A DNA stretch of 64,000 nucleotides from Phycicoccus jejuensis (GCF_000720925.1 NZ_JOEE01000006.1:1-64000), one strand, 5' to 3'; positions 15,911 to 25,248 are shown, counted from the first letter of the stretch. The notes: generated by a model not told the origin, from the letters alone. Made by a program: numbers and translations.

Positions 15911-17041
15911 TCAGGAGATCGCCGCGATGGCGGTCTGGACCTTCTCCTCGATGGAGGACGGGAGCGGCGCGTAGCCGATCTCCTCGAGGCCCTTCTGGAC
16001 CTCCGGGTCCGCGAAGTGCGTGAGGAAGCCCTTGACCTTGGTGGCGGTCGCCGCGTCCTTGTACTTCGAGCAGACGATCTCGTAGGTGACGAGGAGGATC
16101 GGGTAGGCGCCGGCCTCCTTGGTCGCGTAGTCGAGCTTGAGGCGCAGGTCGTTGCCCTCTCCGTCGTTGGCCGCGGCCTCGAGGGCCTTGCCGACCGACT
16201 CGCCGGTCAGCTCGACGGCGCCGCCGCCGTTGTCGACCTTCGCGACACCGAGGTCGTTGTCCTTGGCGTAGCTCCACTCGACGTAGGTGATGCCGCCCTC
16301 GGTGGACTTGACGCCCTCGGCGACACCGGCGGACTTCTCCTTGCCCTCACCGGAGGCGGGCCACACCTTGGCCGGGTCGTAGCTCCACGCGTCGCCGGCC
16401 GCACCCGAGAGGTACTTCATGAAGTTCTCGGTGGTGCCCGACTCGTCCGAGCGGAAGAAGACCTTGATGTCGGTCGCGGGGAGGGTGACGCCGGAGTTGA
16501 TCGCGGCGATCTTGGCGTCGTTCCACTTCGTGATCTTGCCGTCGAAGATCTGCGCGGCGACGTCCGGGGTGAGCGTCAGCGAGTCGACGCCGGGGACGTT
16601 GTACGCCAGCGCGATCGGGCCGGTCACCATCGGGATGTTCCAGGCGGGGGAGCCGCAGGTCTGGGCGGCCGCGTCCGTCTCGACGACGCCGTCCTTCTCC
16701 TCGGTCTTGAGCGCCGAGTCGGAGCCGGCGAAGTCGACCTGGCCGGCGATGAACTGCTTGATGCCCGCACCCGATCCGGTCGGGTTGTAGTTGACGGTGG
16801 CGCCGGAGCAGGCCTCCGAGTAGGACGCGGCGGCCTCCTCGAAGGCGTTCTTCTGCGCGGAGGAGCCCTCGGCGTTCAGGGTGCCGTCGAAGCAGTCGGC
16901 GGACGCGGAGGAGGCAGCGGAGCTCGAGCCGGAGCCGGCGGTCGCGCCGGTGCCCGAGTTGTTGTCCGAACCACAGCCGGCGAGAGCGATGGAACCGACC
17001 AGGGCGAGGCTCGCGAGCTGGCCGAAGCGGCGGGTCTTCAC
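15911..17041 (-). CDS. pstS: Phosphate-binding lipoprotein PstS
   Basis: A 376-residue exported lipoprotein. The signal peptide ends in the lipobox LAGC at about residue 23, followed by an Asn/Ser/Gly-rich linker. Phosphate-binding blocks visible are AEGSSAQKNAFEEA, NPTGSGAGIKQFIAGQVDFAGSDSAL (cited here as its parts TGSGAGI and DFAGSD) and RSDESGTTENF. It captures phosphate outside the membrane and delivers it to PstCA. GTG 17041 has GAGAGG upstream. A PHO box and a -10 lie upstream, so induction by phosphate starvation through RegX3 is expected. Confidence 0.97.
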   Translation of the reverse strand: MKTRRFGQLASLALVGSIALAGCGSDNNSGTGATAGSGSSSAASSASADCFDGTLNAEGSSAQKNAFEEAAASYSEACSGATVNYNPTGSGAGIKQFIAGQVDFAGSDSALKTEEKDGVVETDAAAQTCGSPAWNIPMVTGPIALAYNVPGVDSLTLTPDVAAQIFDGKITKWNDAKIAAINSGVTLPATDIKVFFRSDESGTTENFMKYLSGAAGDAWSYDPAKVWPASGEGKEKSAGVAEGVKSTEGGITYVEWSYAKDNDLGVAKVDNGGGAVELTGESVGKALEAAANDGEGNDLRLKLDYATKEAGAYPILLVTYEIVCSKYKDAATATKVKGFLTHFADPEVQKGLEEIGYAPLPSSIEEKVQTAIAAIS

Positions 17042-17103
17042 AGGTGTACCTCTCGGAGGTCAAGGGGAGTCGTGGAGCCGGACACCGATGTCCGACGCTG
17101 AGG

Positions 17104-17158
17104 ACGGTAGGGACGCCGGGTGACGCCGTGGCCCGTCACCGGTGAACGGGGCGTGAAC
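17104..17158 (-). promoter_or_regulatory. PHO box and promoter of pstSCAB
   Basis: On the minus strand two 11-nt direct repeats, GTTCACGCCCC and GTTCACCGGTG, lie at 17158-17137, matching the known Streptomyces PhoP box unit (G-G/T-TCAYYYR-G/C-G). A -10 hexamer TACCGT (17109-17104) follows 27 nt later. RegX3 encoded at 44885-45565 is the likely activator. Binding itself is inferred. Confidence 0.8.
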
Positions 17159-17244
17159 AGCACCCGAGCATCGGCCGACGGGACGGTCAGGTCCCGGGGA
17201 CGGATGCGTGTCGCGACGGGCGCTCCCGCGTCCCGCCCTCCTGC

Positions 17245-17292
17245 GGACGTGTGTGGAGAACGTCGGCATGCCGACGTTCTCCACACACGTCC
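17245..17292 (-). repeat. Perfect 48-bp palindrome, family 3
   Basis: A loop-less perfect palindrome of 2 x 24 bp centred on CATG, with the arm beginning GGACGTGTGTGGAG. It follows the Nudix gene 3' end by about 27 bp and could terminate the ppk operon. The arm resembles that of the repeat at 29341-29396 (shared ACGTGTGTG and GYCGG). Confidence 0.8.
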
Positions 17293-17318
17293 GGGAGGGA
17301 GCGGGTGGGGCCCCCGTG

Positions 17319-18263
17319 TCAGGGGAGGTGGCGCTCGACGGCGACGACGCGGGCGGCCGGGCCGGTGCCGGCGACGTGGAGGACGAGGGCCTCGCCCTTG
17401 ACGAGCTTCGCGTCGGCCGCGGCCGCCAGCAGCGCCCGGTCGGCGGCGGCGGCCGAGGCCGCGAGCGGCGCCAGCACCTCGAGCAGGGCCGGGAGCACCG
17501 GGCCGTGCGAGCAGAGCACCGCCGGCCGGCCGGCCTCGAGCAGCCGCAGGACGCGGCGGGGCGCCTTCGTGGCGTCCTTCTCGAACCCCTCCTCCGACAG
17601 CCCGCCGCGGGTGCGGACGGTCAGCCCGGCGGAGTCCGCGAAAGGCGCGACGGTCGCGACGCAGCGCACCGACGGCGAGCTGACGACCCGCCGTGGGGCG
17701 TACGCCGCGAGCACGCCGACGAGCGCTGACGCGCGCGCCACCCCGGCGGCGTCGAGCGGGCGCAACGTGTCGTCGCCTCCGGACCACGCCCCGCGCGCGA
17801 CGGCGTGGGCGTGCCGGACGACGACGAGCGGCCAGGTGTCGAGCGAGCCGGCCTGGTGGTGGCGGACGAGGGCGCGCAGCTGCTCGCGGTCGCGGGCGTA
17901 GTCGAGCCGGTCGTGGGCCTCGCGGGGGTCGAGCCACGCGACGTCGTCGATCTCGTTGACCAGCTCGCCGGTGCCGCCGACCACGCGCGCCGCCCAGTAG
18001 CGCACCACCTTGTCGGCGGGTCGGCCGTCCTTGTCGAGCATCGTGTAGCGGGCCTCGGGCAGCGGCACGCCGAGGCGCACCTGCAGCCCGGTCTCCTCCT
18101 CGGTCTCCCGGGCGGCGGCGGGCGCCCACTCCTCGCCCGGGTCGAGCTTGCCCTTGGCCCAGGCCCAGTCGTCGTAGCGCGGCCGGTGGACGAGGGCCAC
18201 CTGGAGCGCGTGGCCGCGCACCCTCCAGGGAAGGGTGCCGGCGGCCGGGATCGTCGTCGGCAC
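17319..18263 (-). CDS. Nudix hydrolase fused to SixA-like histidine phosphatase
   Basis: A 314-residue two-domain protein. The N-terminal Nudix domain (about 1-140) has the box GKLDPGEEWAPAAARETEEETGL, quoted here by its ends GKLDPGE and RETEEETG. The C-terminal histidine phosphatase domain (about 150-310) starts VVVRHAHAV, where the usual RHG is RHA, and has a later SHGPVLP histidine. Such fusions lie beside ppk in many actinobacteria and probably clean nucleotides or dephosphorylate a partner. GTG 18263 begins 11 nt after the ppk stop. It is the second gene of the ppk operon. Confidence 0.9.
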   Translation of the reverse strand: MPTTIPAAGTLPWRVRGHALQVALVHRPRYDDWAWAKGKLDPGEEWAPAAARETEEETGLQVRLGVPLPEARYTMLDKDGRPADKVVRYWAARVVGGTGELVNEIDDVAWLDPREAHDRLDYARDREQLRALVRHHQAGSLDTWPLVVVRHAHAVARGAWSGGDDTLRPLDAAGVARASALVGVLAAYAPRRVVSSPSVRCVATVAPFADSAGLTVRTRGGLSEEGFEKDATKAPRRVLRLLEAGRPAVLCSHGPVLPALLEVLAPLAASAAAADRALLAAAADAKLVKGEALVLHVAGTGPAARVVAVERHLP

Positions 18264-18274
18264 GGTCGGGCCGC

Positions 18275-20587
18275 TCAGCGCCGGCGGGCCTTGCGGCGCC
18301 GCTTGGCGTGCATCTCGACCAGCGCGGTCTGGAGGTCCTCCAGCGGCTGGCCCTCGTCGTCGAGGTGGCGGCGGGTCCATCGACCGTCCGGGCCGAGGGC
18401 CCAGTGCGAGTACCGCTCCGAGGCACCGCGCTCCATGAGTGAGCGCAGGTCCTGGACGTGCCGCGGGTCGGTGAGCCGCACGAGCGCCTCGACGCGGCGG
18501 TCGAGGTTGCGGTGCATCATGTCGGCGCTGCCGATGTAGACGAGCGGGTCGCCGCCGCCGCCGAAGTAGAAGATGCGCGAGTGCTCGAGGAAGCGCCCGA
18601 GCACCGAGCGCACCTCGATCGTCTCGGACAGGCCCGGTACCCCCGGCCGCAGCGCGCAGATGCCGCGGACCCACAGCTGCACCCGCACGCCGGCCTGCGA
18701 GGCGCGGTAGAGGGCGTCGATGACCTGCTCGTCGACGATGGAGTTGACCTTGAGGCCGATGTAGCCGCTGCCGGGCTCGGCGCGCTCGTGCTCGATCTCC
18801 TGGTGCACGTGCGCGACGAGGCCGGAGCGGACCGAGCGCGGCGCGACGAGGAGGCGGCGGAACTTGCTGCGCGGGGCGATGCCCGAGAGCTGGTTGAACA
18901 GGCGGCTGAGGTCCTCGCCCACCTGCTCGTCGTCGGTCAGCAGCCCGAGGTCCTCGTAGAGGCGCGCGGTCTTCGGGTTGTAGTTGCCGGTGCCGACGTG
19001 GCAGTAGCGGCGCATCCCCTCCGCCTCCTGGCGGATGACGAGGCACAGCTTGGCGTGGGTCTTGAGGCCGACGATGCCGTAGACGACGTGGACCCCGGCG
19101 TGCTCGAGCTTGCGGGCCCAGGAGATGTTGTTCTCCTCGTCGAAGCGGGCCTTGATCTCGACGACCGCGAGCACCTGCTTGCCGGCCTCGGCGGCGTCGA
19201 TGAGGGCGTCGATGATCGGGGAGTCGCCGCTCGTCCGGTAGAGGGTCTGCTTGATCGCGAGGACCTTCGGGTCGGCCGCGGCCTGCTCGAGGAGCGCCTG
19301 CACCGAGGTCGAGAACGAGTCGTACGGGTGCTGGAGCAGCACGTCCTGCTTGCGGATGGACGCGAAGATGTCGCGCGCCTTGGCCGACTCGGTCGGGGCG
19401 AGGTCGGCGTTGGTGCGCGGCACGAACGGCTCGAAGTGCAGCTCGGAGCGCTCGAGGTCGGCGATGACGTTGAGCGCGCGCAGGTCGAGCGGCGCCGGCA
19501 GCCGGTAGACCTCGGCGGCGTGGACGCCGAGCTCGCGGACGATGAGGTCGAGGACGTGGTCGTCGATGTCCTCCTCGACCTCGAGGCGCACCGGCGGCCC
19601 GAAGCGGCGCCGGGTCAGCTCGCGCTCGAGGGCGGTGAGGAGGTTCTCGTTGTCGTCCTCCTCGACCTCGAGGTCCTCGTTGCGGGTGACGCGGAAGGTG
19701 AAGTGCTCGCGGATCTCCATCCCCGGGAAGAGCTGGTCGAGGTGGGCGGCGATGACGTCCTCGAGCGGCACGAACCGGGTGTCGTACATGTCGGCCAGCG
19801 GTGACTGGTCCGGCCCGGGCTCGACGCGCACGAGGCGCGGCAGCATCGGCGGCACCTTGACGCGGGCGAAGTGCTCCTTGCCGGTACGCGGGTTGACGAG
19901 GATGACCGCGAGGTTGAGCGACAGGCCCGAGATGTACGGGAACGGGTGCGCCGGGTCGACGGCCAGCGGCGTGAGGACGGGGAAGAGGCGCTGCGTGAAG
20001 ACGTCACCGAGGCGCTCGCGCTCGTCGTCGGAGAGGGCGTCCCAGTGGACGATCGTCACGCCCTCGGACTCCAGCGCCGGGCGGACCTGCTCGGCGTAGA
20101 CGCGGGCCTGCATCCCCATCAGCTCGTGCGCGACGAGGCTGATCTGCTCGAGCACCTCGCGCGGCTCGAGCCCGGAGGCCGACCGGACGGCGATGCCGGT
20201 GGCGATGCGCCGCTTGAGGCCGGCGACCCGGACCATGAAGAACTCGTCGAGGTTCGAGGCGAAGATCGCGAGGTAGCGGGCGCGCTCGAGCAGCGGCACG
20301 TTCTCGTCGCCGGCGAGCTGGAGGACGCGCTCGTTGAACTGAAGCCACGAGATCTCGCGGTCGAGGAAGCGGTCGGCCGGCAGGCCCTCGTCGTCGTCCG
20401 GCTCGGGGTGGTGCGCGCCGCGGACGAACCGGCCGTTGGCGCTGCGCGGCTGCTGCCGGGTCTCGGTGGCCGAGGCGCTCGCGATGGAGACCTCGCTGAC
20501 GATCGCGCCCTCGGCCGACGCGTCGGCCGCGGCGTCGCGCGCCGTCCCGCCCTGCTCCTCGACGTCCACCGCCGTCTCGTCCGTCAT
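18275..20587 (-). CDS. ppk: Polyphosphate kinase 1
   Basis: A 770-residue PPK1, close to the usual 690-740 plus an N-terminal extension of about 60 residues. The N-domain begins [20 protein letters not shown]. The autophosphorylated histidine is expected in [16 protein letters not shown]. Other conserved blocks are [14 protein letters not shown] and [14 protein letters not shown]. It reversibly makes polyphosphate from ATP. The tail is Arg/Lys-rich. The start has CAGGAT exactly 6 nt upstream and no ribosome-binding motif, suggesting leaderless transcription. The Nudix/SixA gene follows in the same operon. Confidence 0.97.
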   Translation of the reverse strand: MTDETAVDVEEQGGTARDAAADASAEGAIVSEVSIASASATETRQQPRSANGRFVRGAHHPEPDDDEGLPADRFLDREISWLQFNERVLQLAGDENVPLLERARYLAIFASNLDEFFMVRVAGLKRRIATGIAVRSASGLEPREVLEQISLVAHELMGMQARVYAEQVRPALESEGVTIVHWDALSDDERERLGDVFTQRLFPVLTPLAVDPAHPFPYISGLSLNLAVILVNPRTGKEHFARVKVPPMLPRLVRVEPGPDQSPLADMYDTRFVPLEDVIAAHLDQLFPGMEIREHFTFRVTRNEDLEVEEDDNENLLTALERELTRRRFGPPVRLEVEEDIDDHVLDLIVRELGVHAAEVYRLPAPLDLRALNVIADLERSELHFEPFVPRTNADLAPTESAKARDIFASIRKQDVLLQHPYDSFSTSVQALLEQAAADPKVLAIKQTLYRTSGDSPIIDALIDAAEAGKQVLAVVEIKARFDEENNISWARKLEHAGVHVVYGIVGLKTHAKLCLVIRQEAEGMRRYCHVGTGNYNPKTARLYEDLGLLTDDEQVGEDLSRLFNQLSGIAPRSKFRRLLVAPRSVRSGLVAHVHQEIEHERAEPGSGYIGLKVNSIVDEQVIDALYRASQAGVRVQLWVRGICALRPGVPGLSETIEVRSVLGRFLEHSRIFYFGGGGDPLVYIGSADMMHRNLDRRVEALVRLTDPRHVQDLRSLMERGASERYSHWALGPDGRWTRRHLDDEGQPLEDLQTALVEMHAKRRRKARRR

Positions 20588-20639
20588 GCGTCCATCCTGT
20601 CAGGTCCGCGCCCGGGCGGTCAGCCCGCTCGCGGCCGGT

Positions 20640-21734
20640 TCAGCGGATGGACACGCGCGCGACACGACCCTTGCCCCCGGCGGCCCAGCACGACCCGTCG
20701 GCGGTGCAGTCGACGGTGTGGAACCCGGTGTCGGAGAGCCGGTGCCAGGAGCGGCCCGCATCGAGGGTGACGCTGACGCCGCCGACGTCGCCGCTCTCGC
20801 CGACGGTCACCGCGCCGCGGCGCACACCGGGGAGCCAGGCGACGTCCTCGCCGAGGTGCTCGAGGTCGCCCGCCGAGGTCCAGCGCCGACCGTCGCGGCT
20901 CGTCGAGGTCGCATCGACGCCGTCGGCGGGGGCCGAGAAGTCGCCGCCGACCGCGAGACCGCCCACGCCGGGGCGCACCGCGAGGCCGAAGACCCCCGCG
21001 GCCTCACCGGCGGGGATGCGGGACTCGGTGGCCGTCCAGGTGCGACCGAGGTCACCCGAGCGGAAGACCCGTGAGCGCTCGCCGCCGCTGCCGAACCACG
21101 CCTCGTGGCCGGAGACGGTGAGGCACTCGCCGCTGGCGGAGAAGTTGGCCTCGCCGGTGCTGTCCGGCATCCCCGTGCTCGGCAGGACGTGCCACGAGCG
21201 GCCGCCGTCGGTGGTGCGCGCGATGCGGAAGCGGCCGTCCACCGGGTCGCTGACGGCGAGGCCGGTGCGCCCGCCGGGGAAGAACGCCAGGCAGTTGTAG
21301 AACGCGGCGGGCTCGGTGTTGCGGAAGGTCTCGGTCCACGTCCGGCCGTCGTCGCGGGTGCGGTAGATGCGTGAGGCCTCGCCCTCGCCGATGGCCAGCA
21401 CGGTGACCGTGCCGCGGCCGGTGACCTCGACGTCGCGGAAGTTCAGGCCTTCGGTCTGAGGTGGCGACACGTCCACCCACGTCCGGCCGCCGTCGTGGGT
21501 GCGCCAGACCCCGCCCGTGTCGCCGGACACGCTGCCGCCGGCGACCCAGGCGGTCCGGCGGTCGACGGCGTCGAGGCCGCGGAAGGACTGGTCGGCGTCG
21601 ACGACGCGGGTCGAGGTCGTCAGGTGCGGTGCGTGGCGTCCGTCGGCGGTGCCCGCGTGAGCCGGCGCGGCGGCGATGAGGGAGGCCGCGAGCACGGCAG
21701 CGGAGGCGAGGGCGGCGGGCAGCGTTCGGCGCAT
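20640..21734 (-). CDS. Secreted beta-propeller protein with Asp-box repeats
   Basis: A 364-residue exported protein with a signal peptide ending at APAHA. The mature part contains repeated BNR/Asp-box motifs (THDGGRTWVDV, TRDDGRTWTET, TTDGGRSWHVL, SGDLGRTWTAT, TLDAGRSWHRL), the pattern of sialidase- or photosystem-assembly-type (YCF48) propellers. The catalytic residues of a sialidase were not identified, so an enzymatic role is doubtful. Homologues are often labelled oxidoreductase without support. GGGAAGAG precedes ATG 21734. Confidence 0.85.
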   Translation of the reverse strand: MRRTLPAALASAAVLAASLIAAAPAHAGTADGRHAPHLTTSTRVVDADQSFRGLDAVDRRTAWVAGGSVSGDTGGVWRTHDGGRTWVDVSPPQTEGLNFRDVEVTGRGTVTVLAIGEGEASRIYRTRDDGRTWTETFRNTEPAAFYNCLAFFPGGRTGLAVSDPVDGRFRIARTTDGGRSWHVLPSTGMPDSTGEANFSASGECLTVSGHEAWFGSGGERSRVFRSGDLGRTWTATESRIPAGEAAGVFGLAVRPGVGGLAVGGDFSAPADGVDATSTSRDGRRWTSAGDLEHLGEDVAWLPGVRRGAVTVGESGDVGGVSVTLDAGRSWHRLSDTGFHTVDCTADGSCWAAGGKGRVARVSIR

Positions 21735-21798
21735 GCCGGCACTCTTCCCCCGCCGGGTGGGTCGCGCCACCCGGGCAGCCGGCCCTCTCCGCGCGAGC

Positions 21799-21860
21799 AG
21801 CGCGCGCTACACCGCAGTAACTGCTGCTGTGGCGACACGTACTGCGGCGTAGCCCGCGCT
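21799..21860 (-). terminator. Long stem-loop after mshD
   Basis: Arms of 21 nt (21799-21819 and 21840-21860) pair at 19 positions around a 20-nt loop; the arm starts AGCGCGCGCTACACC. It lies 16 bp past the mshD stop on the minus strand and probably ends the glnR-like/mshD transcript. Confidence 0.65.
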
Positions 21861-21876
21861 GGAGGGTGCGCCGGGG

Positions 21877-22758
21877 TCAGCGGGGGACGGTGTACTGCAC
21901 GTCGACCGCGGCGTCCTCGAAGCCGAGGCGCGCGTAGGTCCGGCGCGCGGCGGTGTTGTCGCCGTCGACGTAGAGCTCGACCTCGGCGAGGCCGCGCCGG
22001 GCGAGGTGGGCCGTGCCGAGGCGGGTCAGCGGACCGCCGAGGCCGTGGCCCTGCTCGGCCGGGTCCACCCCGACGACGTAGACCTCTCCTGATGTCGAGC
22101 CGGGCTCGACCTTGGTCCAGTGGAACGCCACGACCCGCCCGTCGCGCTCGACGAGGATGAACCCCGCGGCGTCGAACCAGTCCTGCTCCATCCGCTCGTG
22201 CAGGTCGGCCACGGTGAGCCGGCCCTGCTCGGGATGGCTCGCGAACGCCGCGGCGTTGAGCGCGACCCAGGCCTCGTCGTCGCGCCCGGGCTCGAAGGCG
22301 CGAGCGGTGTACCCGTCGGGGAGCTCGGGGTCGGCGGCGTCGTCGGAGGTCAGCGGCCGCGCCATCCGGAACAGCTCGCGGGTGCGCTCCAGCCCGGCGG
22401 ACGCGGCGAGCGCGCCGGCGGCCGGCAGGTCGCCGTGCGCCCAGACCGACCGGGCGCCCTCGGCGAGCGCGGCGTCGAGCAGCGCCCGGCCGTGGCCCGA
22501 GCGCCGGTGCGCCGGGTCGACGACCAGCTCGGCCACCGCGTCGTCGGTGCCGGCGGACGCGACCTGCGCGTACCCCACGACCTCGTCGCCGTCCGCGCGG
22601 ACGAGGTGCACGACGCCGTCGCGCGCGGGCCCGACCGCGAGCCGGAACGCCTCCGAGACCGCGCCGACCCCGTCGGCCTCCTCGGCCCGCGCCCACAGCG
22701 CGCGCAGCCGTGCGGCGAGGTCGCCGTCGATCGCCTCCAGCCGGTCCGTCGACCCCAC
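21877..22758 (-). CDS. mshD: Mycothiol synthase
   Basis: A 293-residue protein with two GNAT acetyltransferase domains, the MshD architecture. The first domain (about 10-135) has AELVVDPAHRRSGHGRALL and the second (about 150-290) has YVVGVDPAEQGHGLGGPLT followed by ELYVDGDNTAARRTYARLGF. It acetylates Cys-GlcN-inositol with acetyl-CoA in the last mycothiol step. GTG 22758 has GAGGG upstream and lies 1 nt after the regulator stop. The glnR-mshD order is also that of Mycobacterium tuberculosis Rv0818-Rv0819. Confidence 0.95.
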   Translation of the reverse strand: MGSTDRLEAIDGDLAARLRALWARAEEADGVGAVSEAFRLAVGPARDGVVHLVRADGDEVVGYAQVASAGTDDAVAELVVDPAHRRSGHGRALLDAALAEGARSVWAHGDLPAAGALAASAGLERTRELFRMARPLTSDDAADPELPDGYTARAFEPGRDDEAWVALNAAAFASHPEQGRLTVADLHERMEQDWFDAAGFILVERDGRVVAFHWTKVEPGSTSGEVYVVGVDPAEQGHGLGGPLTRLGTAHLARRGLAEVELYVDGDNTAARRTYARLGFEDAAVDVQYTVPR

Positions 22759-22759
22759 G

Positions 22760-23467
22760 TCAGCCCTCGACCTCCTCGAGCTCGTCGTCGACGGCCGCGG
22801 CCTCCGGGACGAAGCGGTAGCCCACGTTGCGTACGGTGCCGATGAGCAGCTCGTGCTCGGTGCCGAGCTTCGCGCGCAGCCGGCGGACGTGGACGTCGAC
22901 GGTGCGCGTACCGCCGAAGTAGTCGTAGCCCCAGACCTCCTGGAGCAGCTGCGAGCGCGTGTAGACGCGGCCCGGGTGCTGCGCGAGGTACTTGAGGAGC
23001 TCGAACTCCTTGTACGTGAGGTCGAGCAGCCGGCCGCGCAGGCGCACGGAGTACGTGGCCTCGTCGATGACCAGCGCGCCGGCGGTGATCGGGCCCGCCT
23101 CGTCGTCGGCGGTCTCGGCGCGGCGCCCGAGGGCGAGCCGCAGCCGGGCCTCGACCTCGGCGGGGCCGGCGGTGTCGAGGAGGACGTCGTCGACGCCCCA
23201 CTCGCTCGTGAGCCCGGCGAGGCCGCCCTCCGTGACGACGGCGAACAGCGGCCCGGACACGCCGGTCGTCGTGAGGACGCGGCAGAGCGAGCGGGCCATC
23301 GCGAGCTCGCGGCGGGCGTCGACGAGGACGGCGTCCGCCTCCGGGGCGTCCACCAGCGCCGACGCCTCGGCCGGGAGGATGCGAACATGGTGGCTGAGCA
23401 GCCCGAGCGCCGGGAGCACCTCGGCCGCGGGGGCCAAGGTGTTCGTCAACAGCAGCAGGTGGGCCAT
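22760..23467 (-). CDS. glnR: GlnR-like orphan OmpR-family regulator
   Basis: A 235-residue protein. The N-terminal receiver-like domain (about 1-110) is atypical: [12 protein letters not shown] offers one Asp at the phosphorylation site, but the usual acidic pair and the lysine are not evident. The C-terminal winged helix (about 130-225) has [22 protein letters not shown] (cited by its start [12 protein letters not shown]) and [14 protein letters not shown]. Position before mshD and the N-terminus ([20 protein letters not shown]) fit GlnR, the nitrogen regulator. ATG 23467 has TATCCT 8 nt upstream. Confidence 0.85.
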   Translation of the reverse strand: MAHLLLLTNTLAPAAEVLPALGLLSHHVRILPAEASALVDAPEADAVLVDARRELAMARSLCRVLTTTGVSGPLFAVVTEGGLAGLTSEWGVDDVLLDTAGPAEVEARLRLALGRRAETADDEAGPITAGALVIDEATYSVRLRGRLLDLTYKEFELLKYLAQHPGRVYTRSQLLQEVWGYDYFGGTRTVDVHVRRLRAKLGTEHELLIGTVRNVGYRFVPEAAAVDDELEEVEG

Positions 23468-23474
23468 CGCCCCA

Positions 23475-23481
23475 CAGGATA
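23475..23481. promoter_or_regulatory. Shared -10 element for divergent glnR and moaD-like genes
   Basis: The heptamer CAGGATA reads CAGGAT on the plus strand and TATCCT on the minus strand, each exactly 8 nt from a start codon (ATG 23489 and ATG 23467). One DNA opening site could therefore serve both directions with almost leaderless messages. Confidence 0.5.
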
Positions 23482-23488
23482 GGCGGTC

Positions 23489-23782
23489 ATGGACGCACGG
23501 CACGGGGCCACGGCTCCTCTTGGGACAGGCGCCTCCTCCACGGCGGTCGTCACGGTGCGCTACTGGGCCGGGGCCCGGGCCGCCGCGGGTGTCGACGGCG
23601 AGGACGTCGCCGCGCCCGCCACGGTGGGCGAGCTGACCACGGCTCTCGGGCAGGCCCGCCCGGCGCTCGCCGCCGTGCTGCCGGTCTGCTCCGTGCTCGT
23701 CGACGGGCTCGCCGCCTCCGGCGACGACCCGTTGCCGCCCGGGGCCACGGTCGAGGTGCTCCCGCCGTTCGCCGGTGGGTGA
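23489..23782 (+). CDS. MoaD/ThiS-family sulfur-carrier-like protein
   Basis: A 97-residue ubiquitin-fold protein ending [10 protein letters not shown]. The terminal Gly-Gly, needed for adenylation and thiocarboxylation in MoaD/ThiS proteins, is present. [15 protein letters not shown] and TVGELTTAL match the MoaD pattern. No other molybdopterin or thiamine gene is nearby, so the pathway is undetermined. The first 20 residues may not be needed; an internal GTG exists near 23550. Confidence 0.85.
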   Translation: MDARHGATAPLGTGASSTAVVTVRYWAGARAAAGVDGEDVAAPATVGELTTALGQARPALAAVLPVCSVLVDGLAASGDDPLPPGATVEVLPPFAGG

Positions 23783-23798
23783 TGCGAGGATGCCGGGC

Positions 23799-24752
23799 GT
23801 GGACGAGCACCCGGACGGCGCAGGCGCCGAGGCATCCGACGCGCCCGTGACGGTCGACGAGGCCGTGGGGAGCGACGCGGTGCTCGAGGGCCCGGAGGCC
23901 CCGGACGGCTCGGACCCCTCCGGCGCGCCCGCCGCCGAGACGCGTGCGTCGCGCCGCGCCCGGCTCGAGGCCCTCCGCCGTCACCCGGTGCTCCCGGAGA
24001 TGGCGACCGTCGTGCGCCCCGTCGTCGTGGCCGTCACCGTCGTGCTCGCCGCCCTGCTCGTCCTCGCGCTGCGCACCGACGCGGTCGTCCTCGCCGGCGG
24101 TCTCGCGTGGACCGGGCTGGTCCTCGCGTGGGGATGGCCGCGCCTGCTCGGCAGCTCCAGCCGGTTCGGCTCCTCGCTCGCCGTCGGCGTGGCGGGCGTC
24201 CTCGCGCCCGCCGCCGGGGCCGCGACCTCCGACGAGCCGTGGCTGCGCCTCGTGCCGGTCGCGCTCGCCATCGCGCTCGGCGTGATGTTCGTCCACCAGA
24301 TCGTCCGCCGCGACGGCCGGCCCCGCCTCACCGAGTCGATCGGGGTCACCGCCTTCGGGCTCGGCCTGGTCGCGGTCGGCACCACGTGGCTGCCGCTGGC
24401 CCGTTCGGCGCGCGCGACCGACCTCGCCACGGTGGCCCTCGTGGGGGTGGCCGTCGGGGCGCTCGCCGACCTCGCCGCCGGGACCAAGCCGCTGCGCGGC
24501 TGGCTGCTCCCGCTCTCGATGGTGCTGGGCGGGGCGGGCGCGCTCGTCGCGGCGAGCCTCCTCGGCGGACCGAGCGCGGGCACGGCCGCGACCGTCGGTG
24601 TCCTCTGCACCGCCGTGGCCCATGCGCTGCGCCGCACCCTCGTCGTGCTCCCGCCGGTCACCGCCGTGCGCTGCCAGCTGGCGACGGGGGCCGCCTCGCT
24701 GCTCGTGCCGGGCGTCGTCGCCTACGGCCTCTCCCTCTGGCTCGTCGGCTGA
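23799..24752 (+). CDS. Conserved multi-pass membrane protein
   Basis: A roughly 317-residue protein with an acidic N-terminus of about 50 residues and about nine hydrophobic segments (from [19 protein letters not shown] to the last, [15 protein letters not shown]). It resembles uncharacterised actinobacterial membrane proteins; no transport signature was seen. The start is uncertain: GTG 23799 has GAGG 9 nt upstream, while ATG 23790 and GTG 23775 are in frame and the latter overlaps the previous stop. Confidence 0.75.
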   Translation: MDEHPDGAGAEASDAPVTVDEAVGSDAVLEGPEAPDGSDPSGAPAAETRASRRARLEALRRHPVLPEMATVVRPVVVAVTVVLAALLVLALRTDAVVLAGGLAWTGLVLAWGWPRLLGSSSRFGSSLAVGVAGVLAPAAGAATSDEPWLRLVPVALAIALGVMFVHQIVRRDGRPRLTESIGVTAFGLGLVAVGTTWLPLARSARATDLATVALVGVAVGALADLAAGTKPLRGWLLPLSMVLGGAGALVAASLLGGPSAGTAATVGVLCTAVAHALRRTLVVLPPVTAVRCQLATGAASLLVPGVVAYGLSLWLVG

Positions 24753-24757
24753 CCGCC

Positions 24758-24856
24758 GTACAAGAACTGACGAAAGCGTCACTTCCTGCACGCGGGTGGG
24801 GCCGAGGGGCGTACGGAAATCGACGAAAGCGACGAGTTCTGCAGACGCGCGGGTGG
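24758..24856. repeat. Two copies of palindromic repeat family 4 between convergent genes
   Basis: Copy 1 (24758-24800) starts GTACAAGAACTGACGAAAGC; copy 2 (24811-24856) starts GTACGGAAATCGACGAAAGC and both end near CGCGGGTGG. Copy 2 resembles the tandem units at 60832-60975 (AATCGAC, TTCTGCA, GCGCGGGTG). They fill the gap between two gene 3' ends and may act as bidirectional terminators. Confidence 0.65.
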
Positions 24857-24863
24857 TTGTGCG

Positions 24864-25235
24864 TCAGTAGACGAGGGCGCGGGTCGCGGGGGCGACGACC
24901 TCCTCGACGAACGCCGCGGCGCCCCGGACCGTCGCGCCCGGCAGCAGGTCGGCCTCGGTGAGCCCGCGGCGGGCCGCGCACTGCCCGCACACCGTCATCC
25001 GGCCGCCCGCGAGCACCGCGTCGCGCAGCTCGGCGAGCGGGGCCGAGTGCGGCAGGTCGACCTCCTCGGCGCGGCCGGGCACCGCCATCCAGGCGGCGTC
25101 GCCGGTCAGCCACAGGCTCACCTCGAGCCCGGAGGCGAGGGCGGTGGCCGCGACGGTGAGCCCCTGCGCGAGCCGTTCGGGGGCCTCCGGCCCGCACGTG
25201 ACCTTGACGACGAGGGTGCGCGCGGCGTCATCCAT
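24864..25235 (-). CDS. DsrE/F-like small protein
   Basis: A 123-residue protein with the DsrE/DsrF-like fold: VVKVTCGPEAPERLAQGLTVA at the N-terminus (cited start VVKVTCGPEAP), LASGLEVSLWLTGDAAW, and the motif TVCGQCAARRGL, whose CxxC could carry sulfur or a redox disulfide. The partner is unknown. It has no ribosome-binding site; TAGGGT lies 7 nt before ATG 25235, so it should be leaderless and divergent from the FABP-like gene. Confidence 0.85.
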   Translation of the reverse strand: MDDAARTLVVKVTCGPEAPERLAQGLTVAATALASGLEVSLWLTGDAAWMAVPGRAEEVDLPHSAPLAELRDAVLAGGRMTVCGQCAARRGLTEADLLPGATVRGAAAFVEEVVAPATRALVY

Positions 25236-25248
25236 AGACTGGACCCTA
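25235..25248. promoter_or_regulatory. Face-to-face leaderless promoter pair
   Basis: Two start codons point away from each other with only 12 bp between. TAGACT (25235-25240) is 7 nt before ATG 25248 on the plus strand. TAGGGT (25248-25243, minus) is 7 nt before ATG 25235. Each -10 hexamer shares a base with the start codon of the opposite gene. Confidence 0.65.
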
